A DNA stretch of 12,441 nucleotides from Desulfotignum sp. (GTDB lineage Bacteria; Desulfobacterota; Desulfobacteria; Desulfobacterales; Desulfobacteraceae). Position numbers and translations under genes: made by a program. A model generated the notes under the pieces. The model searched no databases. It was given only the letters and a program-made list of their open reading frames with translations, and was not told the DNA's origin. The stretch lies in contig JAABSS010000012.1 in assembly GCA_011390235.1 (NCBI GenBank), positions 1 to 12,441 of the forward strand, read 5' to 3'. This document shows positions 7,425-12,441 of this stretch, one piece after another. Each line of letters begins with the position of its first letter. Positions within the stretch are counted from its first letter, which is position 1.

Positions 7425-8504
7425 CTATGCGCGTGAAAAGGTGACGCTTATTTTGTTGTGTAAAAAATAATCCCCCATGATGAGGAAGATCAGCAGTGTG
7501 CCGTTGACGATCTCCACGGTTGCCGCAGGCAGGCCGAGGGAAATCTGGATGGCATCCCCGCCCACCAGGATGCCGGCAAAAAATATGCCGGATATGACCG
7601 TATACAGGGGATTGAGTTTGGCCAGCCATGCCACGATGATGGCGGTGAACCCGTATCCTGAGGAAACCGATGCCGGATATCCCAGGTAGTGGTGAATGCC
7701 TGCCACTTCCCCCACCCCAGCCAGGCCGGCCAGACCACCGGAAACCGCCATGAGGATGAGGGTGGTTTTAAAAAAATTGATGCCTGCGTATTTGCCGGCA
7801 TCCGGGTTTTCTCCTACCACCCGTGCTTCATAACCGAACCGGGTCCGGTAAATGACAATGGTCAGGATGGCGGCGCAGGCAATGGCCAGAAGCAGGGTGA
7901 CATAATGGATGCGGGATCCGGGAATCACGCTGAGGATGGCGGCATCCGGCAGGTTGTCGGTGCCCGGAAACCCGAACCGGGTTGCCCCTCTCCAGGGGCC
8001 CACAATGAGCATGGTCAGGATGTGGGCACAGATATAGTTGAGCATCAGGGTGGAAATCACTTCGTTGATGGCATATCTGATTTTCAGTATGGCCGGAATA
8101 ATACCCCACAGGGCACCCCCTAAAAAACCTGCGGCAAACATTAACGGTATGATGACAAAAGCGGGCAGGGCATTGCCGAAGGCCAGGCCGGTCCAGGTGG
8201 AGAAAATAGCGCCCATGAGCATCTGCCCCTCTGCCCCGATGTTCCAGAACTTTGCCCGGAATGCCAGGGTCAGGCCGGCACCGATGAGAATCAAAGGGAT
8301 GGCTTTGGTGATGGTTTCCTTGAATCCGTACATGGAACCGAATGATCCCTGGAATATTTCAGCAATGGCAAATAACGGGTTGACCCCGGCAATGAGAAAT
8401 ATGATGCTGATGACCACAAGGCCGGCTGCCAGAGAAAAGATATTGGTCATCAAAGCGCGCAGCCGGGTGATCTTGTATCGGTCGGTGAAGGAAAGGCGTA
8501 TCAT
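7425..8504 (-). CDS. BMP-family ABC transporter permease (first, NupP/YufP-like)
   Basis: 359-residue polytopic membrane protein of the BPD_transp_2 family and the larger partner of the permease pair. A basic N-terminus (MIRLSFTDRYKITRLR) leads into a first helix at about 20-42. The family block LAFRAKFWNIGAEGQMLMGA (about 80-99) carries the NIGAEG motif, the counterpart of NLGVEG in the other permease. ARVVGENPDAGKYAGIN is the predicted ATPase-contact loop. The two permeases probably form a heterodimeric channel with the ATPase at 8528-10042. The start codon at 8504 lies 23 nt after the ATPase stop and has only a poor Shine-Dalgarno. Met19 is an alternative start, but it would remove the basic cytoplasmic tail. 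Confidence 0.92.
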   Translation of the reverse strand: MIRLSFTDRYKITRLRALMTNIFSLAAGLVVISIIFLIAGVNPLFAIAEIFQGSFGSMYGFKETITKAIPLILIGAGLTLAFRAKFWNIGAEGQMLMGAIFSTWTGLAFGNALPAFVIIPLMFAAGFLGGALWGIIPAILKIRYAINEVISTLMLNYICAHILTMLIVGPWRGATRFGFPGTDNLPDAAILSVIPGSRIHYVTLLLAIACAAILTIVIYRTRFGYEARVVGENPDAGKYAGINFFKTTLILMAVSGGLAGLAGVGEVAGIHHYLGYPASVSSGYGFTAIIVAWLAKLNPLYTVISGIFFAGILVGGDAIQISLGLPAATVEIVNGTLLIFLIMGDYFLHNKISVTFSRA

Positions 8505-8527
8505 GGGTAATGTCTTTGTGTTAATAA

Positions 8528-10042
8528 TTACATGCGGTTGGATCCGGCCATCATCAGGCCGATCTCACACAGGCGCTCATCATCGGAATCAAAAATTCCC
8601 ATGAATTCACCGGCAAAAATGATGGCGATCCGGTCGCAGAGTTCAAAAATTTCTTCCAGGTCTTCAGAGAAAAGCAGCACGGTACTGCCCTGTTTGCGGA
8701 GATTGAGCAGGTGGTGACGCAAAAATTCAGTGGCTCCCACGTCCAGCCCGTAGGTGGGGTGGGAAGCTACTAAAAGCTGTGGCTGTTCGCTGATTTCTCT
8801 GCCCAGTATCAGTTTCTGGATGTTGCCGCCGGAAAGGTTTCTGATCTGGTTGTCGATGGAATGGGTATGTACTTTGAAATCATCTACAATACCCCGGGTG
8901 TGATGTTTTACCTGGTCGTATTTGAGAAAATACCGCCGGGAAAATTTTTTCAGGTGGTGCTGCTTTAAAATGGCATTGTCATAGAGAAACAGTCCCGGTG
9001 CAATACCGAACCGGATGCGCTCTTCAGGGACATGGGAGACCCCGTGGTCGTAAATATGTCTGGGGGACAGGTTGGTGATATCTTTGCCGTTGATGGTTAT
9101 TTTGCCGCTGTCAATCTTGCGGATCCCTGTAACGGCTTCTGCCAGCTCCCGCTGGCCGTTGCCCGCCACCCCGGCAATACCGAAAATTTCATTTTCATAC
9201 AAATCAAAACTGACCCCTTTTACCGCAGGCAGCCCCATGTCCCCTGCCACATGAACCTGTTCTGCGCTCAGGATCTTGGGTCCCCTGTCAATTTTTTCCC
9301 TGCTGATGTTAAAAACCACATCCCGGCCGACCATCATCCGGGCCAGGGTTTTTTTATCTGTTTGGTTTGTATCGGCACTGCCCACAATACTGCCCTTCTG
9401 GAGCACCACCACCCGGTCGCAGATGTTCATGATTTCATCGAGTTTGTGGGAGATGAAGATCACGCAGTGGCCGTCCGCTTTCATCTGCCGCAAAATATGG
9501 ATGAGCTCTTCTATTTCCCTGGGGGTGAGCACTGATGTGGGCTCATCAAGAATAAGCAGGTCAGCACCGTTCAGCAGGGCTTTTATGATTTCCACCCGCT
9601 GCTGTTCTCCGGCGGACAGCTGCCAGATTTTTTTGTTCAGATCAATGGTGAAATTGAACTGCCGGGAAAAGGATGCCACTTTTTCCCGGATTTTGATTTT
9701 CGGAAAAAAAAACGGGGTATCCTTGTATCCCAAAGCGATGTTTTCAATGACCGAGTGGTTCTGGATCAGCATGAAGTGCTGGTGCACCATGCCGATGCCG
9801 TGAAGAATGGATTCCATGGGATTGGTAATCCGGATGGGCTGGCCGTTGATTTTGATCTGCCCTGCATCCGGCTGATACAGTCCGTAGAGAATATTCATCA
9901 AGGTGGTTTTGCCGGCACCGTTTTCTCCGAGAAGTCCCAGGATTTCACCGGATTCCACAGACAGATTGATCTCTTTGTTGGCATGGATGCCGTGAAAGGA
10001 TTTGCTGATGCCTTCCATTTCAAGGCGGTGTATTTTTTTCAT
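8528..10042 (-). CDS. Double-domain ABC transporter ATPase of the BMP/nucleoside importer (NupO/YufO-like)
   Basis: 504 residues holding two ABC domains, like RbsA, MglA and NupO. The N-terminal domain is complete: Walker A GENGAGKTT (39-47), Q-loop VHQHF (87-91), signature LSAGEQ (142-147), Walker B LLILDEPTS (162-170) and H-loop His199. The C-terminal domain is degenerate. It has GVAGNGQRE (291-299) without the Lys of Walker A, signature LSGGN (403-407), LLVASHPT (423-430) where Ser-His replaces the Asp-Glu pair, and Ser at the H-loop (FSEDL, 458-462). One catalytic site is therefore expected, as is usual in this family. It lies 57 nt after the binding-protein gene, and that gap contains a strong hairpin. 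The ATG at 10042 has no recognisable Shine-Dalgarno, and Met9 (10018) is no better. Confidence 0.93.
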   Translation of the reverse strand: MKKIHRLEMEGISKSFHGIHANKEINLSVESGEILGLLGENGAGKTTLMNILYGLYQPDAGQIKINGQPIRITNPMESILHGIGMVHQHFMLIQNHSVIENIALGYKDTPFFFPKIKIREKVASFSRQFNFTIDLNKKIWQLSAGEQQRVEIIKALLNGADLLILDEPTSVLTPREIEELIHILRQMKADGHCVIFISHKLDEIMNICDRVVVLQKGSIVGSADTNQTDKKTLARMMVGRDVVFNISREKIDRGPKILSAEQVHVAGDMGLPAVKGVSFDLYENEIFGIAGVAGNGQRELAEAVTGIRKIDSGKITINGKDITNLSPRHIYDHGVSHVPEERIRFGIAPGLFLYDNAILKQHHLKKFSRRYFLKYDQVKHHTRGIVDDFKVHTHSIDNQIRNLSGGNIQKLILGREISEQPQLLVASHPTYGLDVGATEFLRHHLLNLRKQGSTVLLFSEDLEEIFELCDRIAIIFAGEFMGIFDSDDERLCEIGLMMAGSNRM

Positions 10043-10057
10043 AAGGGATGTAACGGT

Positions 10058-10086
10058 GCGGTCCGGAAAAAAGATTTCCGGACCGC
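10058..10086 (-). repeat. Strong intercistronic stem-loop between the binding-protein and ATPase genes
   Basis: GCGGTCCGGAAA (10058-10069) and TTTCCGGACCGC (10075-10086) are perfect 12-bp inverted arms with a 5-nt loop. In the minus-strand transcript the stem is followed by ACCGTTACATCC, with no U-tract, so it is not a standard intrinsic terminator. It ends 15 nt before the ATPase start. In importer operons such hairpins can protect the upstream binding-protein mRNA from 3' decay or limit read-through, and that role is inferred here. Confidence 0.75.
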
Positions 10087-10099
10087 CGCATGATTGGGA

Positions 10100-11260
10100 T
10101 TATTGGGGGATGGTGCCTTCCACGTTATCCACATAGTACATGATGCTTAACAGATCGTCTTTGGAAGCCCGTTCACCAGCCTTGATCTGCAGGGTGCCTT
10201 TGCTGTCGTAAATAGGTCCGGTAAAGGGATCAAACACATCCACTCCCTGTTTCATCTGGTCATAGCGTTTCATGACCAGGTCATAGGCGGATATTTTCCC
10301 GAAAGCTTCGGTCTGGATCATGGCCTGTTTCAGGTCATCCACAAATTTGGGGTTGACGGGATCGGTTTCATTGCCCCCCAGGATGGCGGCACCTTCTTTG
10401 GCCAGCCACCATACATCCTGATTGTTCCAGTTGCCGGTATGAATGTCGTCCAGAATTTTTACATACATCCCGCCCCAGTCCATGAGCTGGCCGGAAACAA
10501 CGGAATCTTCTCCATAGGGCTGCATGGCGGAATAATGGCTGAAGGTATAGATCTGTTTGCCTTTTTCTGTGTGGGACTGCCCCACCTCGATGACCGCCGG
10601 GGTATCCTCGGTAAAGGCCAGGGTATCACAGCCTTCGGCAATCAGGGACTCGGCCGCTTCTCTGGCCTTGTCCGGCCCGTACCAGGCATAGATCCATTTG
10701 ACATGGACCTTTGCCTCGGGATTGGCCGCCTTGATGCCCAGGGCATAAGCGTCGATGTGACGGATCAGCTCAGGGATGGGAAAGGCTGCCACATAGCCGA
10801 TCTTGTTGGTTTTGGTCAGAGCGCCTGCCATGAGGCCGTTCAGGTAGTACATCTGGTACAGGTCACCAAAATAGGTGCCCACATTATCCGAGCGCTTGAA
10901 CCCGGAACAGTGCATGAACAGCTTGTCTGGATAACGTTTGCCGGCCTTGATGGTAGGGTCCATAAATCCGAAGCTGGTGGTAAACACCACATCACATTTC
11001 TGCTGCTGGATCAAACGGTCGATGATCCGGTCACTGTCGGATTCCGCCACCGATTCCACATACACGGTCTCCAGCCAGTCAAATGTTTCTTCTGCCTGTT
11101 TTCTGCCCAGGTCATGGGCATGTGAAAAGCCGTAATCTCCCACAGGGCCCACATAAATAAATCCGGCCTTGATTTTCTTGTCTTCCGCGCCAAAGGCACC
11201 CGCTGAAAATCCCAGTAAAACAAGGGAAAAGATCAGCAGTAACAGGGTCCATTTTTTCAT
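10100..11260 (-). CDS. BMP (basic membrane protein / PnrA-like) ABC transporter substrate-binding protein
   Basis: 386 residues with a Sec signal peptide (MKKWTLLLLIFSLVLLGFSA, likely cut after AFGA at 25). There is no lipobox Cys, so it should be a free periplasmic protein, unlike the lipoproteins of Treponema and Bacillus. The mature start, KKIKAGFIYVGPVGDYGFSH, is the BMP family opening, with the YGFSH region matching the ligand-binding N-terminus. FTTSFGFMDP, IGYVAAFPIPELIRHIDAYA and CDTLAFTEDTPAVIE continue the type I binding-protein fold. BMP proteins bind purine nucleosides or nucleobases in the characterised cases. The exact ligand here is not readable, and no nucleoside-catabolic genes are nearby. 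It is first in the importer operon. AAAGGAGTGAG lies about 9 nt before the ATG, the best ribosome site in the window, consistent with high expression. Confidence 0.93.
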   Translation of the reverse strand: MKKWTLLLLIFSLVLLGFSAGAFGAEDKKIKAGFIYVGPVGDYGFSHAHDLGRKQAEETFDWLETVYVESVAESDSDRIIDRLIQQQKCDVVFTTSFGFMDPTIKAGKRYPDKLFMHCSGFKRSDNVGTYFGDLYQMYYLNGLMAGALTKTNKIGYVAAFPIPELIRHIDAYALGIKAANPEAKVHVKWIYAWYGPDKAREAAESLIAEGCDTLAFTEDTPAVIEVGQSHTEKGKQIYTFSHYSAMQPYGEDSVVSGQLMDWGGMYVKILDDIHTGNWNNQDVWWLAKEGAAILGGNETDPVNPKFVDDLKQAMIQTEAFGKISAYDLVMKRYDQMKQGVDVFDPFTGPIYDSKGTLQIKAGERASKDDLLSIMYYVDNVEGTIPQ

Positions 11261-11294
11261 TCCGACTCACTCCTTTTTTTAGGTTAGGGGGTTA

Positions 11295-11320
11295 AAATAT
11301 CGAGAAATAATACGATATTT
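11295..11320. promoter_or_regulatory. Putative operator: perfect dyad around the -10 box of the importer promoter
   Basis: AAATATCG (11295-11302) and CGATATTT (11313-11320) are perfect 8-bp inverted arms separated by 10 bp, and the -10 hexamer fills part of that gap. A dimeric repressor bound here would block RNA polymerase, so substrate-dependent derepression is a reasonable inference. No regulator gene is in the window. The AT-rich stem makes an RNA role less likely. Confidence 0.6.
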
Positions 11321-11336
11321 GAGGGATTTTAGTCAA
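11307..11336 (-). promoter_or_regulatory. Strong candidate sigma70 promoter of the BMP importer operon
   Basis: On the minus strand TTGACT (11336-11331, 5/6) is followed by an 18-bp spacer and TATTAT (11312-11307, 5/6). The predicted start near 11300 gives a leader of about 40 nt ending in the strong AAAGGAG site. It is the best promoter match seen in the window and the -10 box lies inside the dyad at 11295-11320. Confidence 0.65.
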
Positions 11337-11376
11337 CCTTTAAAAAAACAGGGTGGGGGCAATCCATTATCCGGTT

Positions 11377-12441
11377 TTATGCGGCGTCCAGTTTCCGCCA
11401 TTCAAAGGCGGCAATGTTCTTTTCTTCACTGGAGAACGCCACGCCGATCAGATAGACGGGACAGTCAGTACCGTCCGGGGCACGGGATGCAAACTGGTCG
11501 GCATATCCTTTTTTCAGGATCTGCTCCAGGGCGTTGCCGGAACCGGTCAGTTCCACCACCTTGAACTCAATGAGGTAAATCCGGCCGGCAAAGCGCAGCA
11601 CAAGGTCGATCCGTCCCTTGTTGGTGGAAACCTCGGGCGTGACATCCAGGCCCAGGGAGGCGAAGTAACAGTAAACAATGGAGGCGTAATAGCCTTCGTA
11701 TCCGGCCAGCTGGTTTTTCCGGTACCAGTCGTGGGGTATGGACGCGAAAAACCGGTGAAAGATATCTTTCAGACTGTCCAGGTCATTGGCAGTCAGTGCG
11801 TCCAGCACAGCGGACTGGTTGCGGGTTTTGGCCAGTCTGTCCCGGCCCAGCTGATTGAGAATCGCGTTGCACAGGCTGGACTTCACTTCCAGGTTGGGAT
11901 AGGAAAGCCCGTAGCGCCTGAAACTGCCGATCTGCTCAAACCGGGTCAGGGTCAGGTACCCGGTCTGGAACAGGAGGGTTTCCACAGCGATGTTTTCCAC
12001 ATCAAAGCTGCCCACGATCTCCTCTCCGGCCGTCAGGTCTTCCATATCCGCTATCTGGTATTTCCCCTGCTGCAGCAGCTTGATCAGAAAGCTCGGAGTG
12101 CCGGTTTCGAACCAGTAGCTGGAAAACTCGCCGCTTTTGAGATAGAGCAGGATGTCAAAGGGATTGTACACTTTTTCGCCCAGCCAGTTGTAACCGTTGT
12201 ACCATTGTTGGATCTGCGGCATATCCATGCCGGCAAGACGGTCCGCAAACACCATTTCCAGCTCCGCCTGGGTATATCCGCATATGGCTGAATATTCATT
12301 GTTCAGGGTGATGTCTTCCAGGTTGTTCAAGCCGCTGAACAAGGAGACTTTGCTGAATTTGGAAACCCCGGTGATGAGGACGAATTCAATATAGAGGTCG
12401 CTGTCCTTGATCACCGAATAGTAGTTTTTCAGTTCATCCCG
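11377..12441 (-). CDS. AAA-ATPase-like / PD-(D/E)XK nuclease superfamily protein (DUF1703), 5' end beyond window
   Basis: The last 354 codons of a gene entering from the right edge; the frame is open to base 12441. The visible protein starts RDELKNYYSVIKDSDLYIEF and continues VLITGVSKFSKVSLFSGLNN, the conserved C-terminal part of the AAA-ATPase-like domain (PF09820). A middle helical region follows (WYNGYN, YNPFDILLYL, SYWFETGTPSFL). The end is the DUF1703 nuclease-like domain, with GRID at 276-279 and YLIEFK at 289-294, giving the D279, E292 and K294 pattern of PD-(D/E)XK enzymes. Biological function is unknown. The family is often present in many near-identical copies per genome. The N-terminal Walker A region is not visible, so activity cannot be judged. 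The internal GTG at 12414 is not a real start. It points towards the importer operon, 116 bp away, but that operon has its own promoter. Confidence 0.88.
   Translation of the reverse strand, partial: RDELKNYYSVIKDSDLYIEFVLITGVSKFSKVSLFSGLNNLEDITLNNEYSAICGYTQAELEMVFADRLAGMDMPQIQQWYNGYNWLGEKVYNPFDILLYLKSGEFSSYWFETGTPSFLIKLLQQGKYQIADMEDLTAGEEIVGSFDVENIAVETLLFQTGYLTLTRFEQIGSFRRYGLSYPNLEVKSSLCNAILNQLGRDRLAKTRNQSAVLDALTANDLDSLKDIFHRFFASIPHDWYRKNQLAGYEGYYASIVYCYFASLGLDVTPEVSTNKGRIDLVLRFAGRIYLIEFKVVELTGSGNALEQILKKGYADQFASRAPDGTDCPVYLIGVAFSSEEKNIAAFEWRKLDAA

Noticed and set aside
8985..9060. Degenerate second ATP-binding domain of the importer ATPase as a sign of gene decay
   Set aside because: Loss of the Walker A Lys and catalytic Glu in the second domain is usual for RbsA/NupO-type ATPases and the frame is intact.
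11341..11376. T-rich run after the DUF1703 gene as an intrinsic terminator
   Set aside because: Seven T follow GCCCCCACCCTG on the minus strand, but the preceding bases form no stem longer than about 3 bp.
11261..11376. Purine riboswitch in the importer leader
   Set aside because: The predicted leader is only about 40 nt, too short for the aptamer, and no conserved purine-aptamer loop sequence is seen.
11353..12291. Plus-strand open frame of 312 codons opposite the DUF1703 gene
   Set aside because: The minus strand has clear family motifs and the plus-strand product has none, so it is a shadow.

Overview
The window reads as ordinary chromosome of an anaerobic, Gram-negative, Desulfobacterota-like bacterium. 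This is inference from gene style: moderate GC, a second-type EF-G, a CheX-like DUF3334 protein, a periplasmic BepA-like protease, and an AAA-ATPase-like/DUF1703 gene of the kind often multiplied in Desulfobacterales and Bacteroidota. I see no tRNA, rRNA, CRISPR array, insertion sequence, integrase or phage gene. All genes run on the minus strand except one EF-G gene.

Region 1 (1-2122, minus) is a tight four-gene run, read right to left: a DUF1992 (DnaJ-C28-like) protein, a two-helix membrane protein with a C-terminal SHOCT motif, D-alanine-D-alanine ligase, and the start of purD, which runs off the left edge. Two junctions are 4-bp ATGA overlaps and the third is a 10-nt gap, so translation is probably coupled throughout. 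Region 2 (2123-2358) is an AT-rich divergent intergenic space. It holds candidate sigma70 promoters for both directions, a perfect 8-bp-arm inverted repeat on the rightward promoter, and a 10-bp palindrome in the leftward leader. Region 3 (2359-4392, plus) is an EF-G paralogue with all GTPase motifs but an altered domain IV tip and no C-terminal tail.

Region 4 (4435-6419, minus) is a two-gene unit. A DUF3334/CheX-fold protein carrying the full CheC/CheX/FliY phosphatase signature overlaps by 4 bp a secreted M48 metallopeptidase with a TPR tail (BepA-like). A possible promoter of its own lies at 6456-6484.

Region 5 (6493-11260, minus) is a complete BMP/PnrA-type ABC importer, probably for purine nucleosides or nucleobases: periplasmic binding protein, double-domain ATPase and two permeases. 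Its promoter is close to consensus, and a perfect dyad flanks the -10 box, suggesting repression. A strong 12-bp stem-loop without a U-tract lies between the binding-protein and ATPase genes and could set unequal expression. Region 6 (11377-12441, minus) is the 3' part of an AAA-ATPase-like/DUF1703 PD-(D/E)XK gene that enters from the right edge.

No large new system is evident. The points most worth a second look are the intercistronic hairpin, the operator around the BMP promoter, the DUF3334-M48 pair and the EF-G variant.
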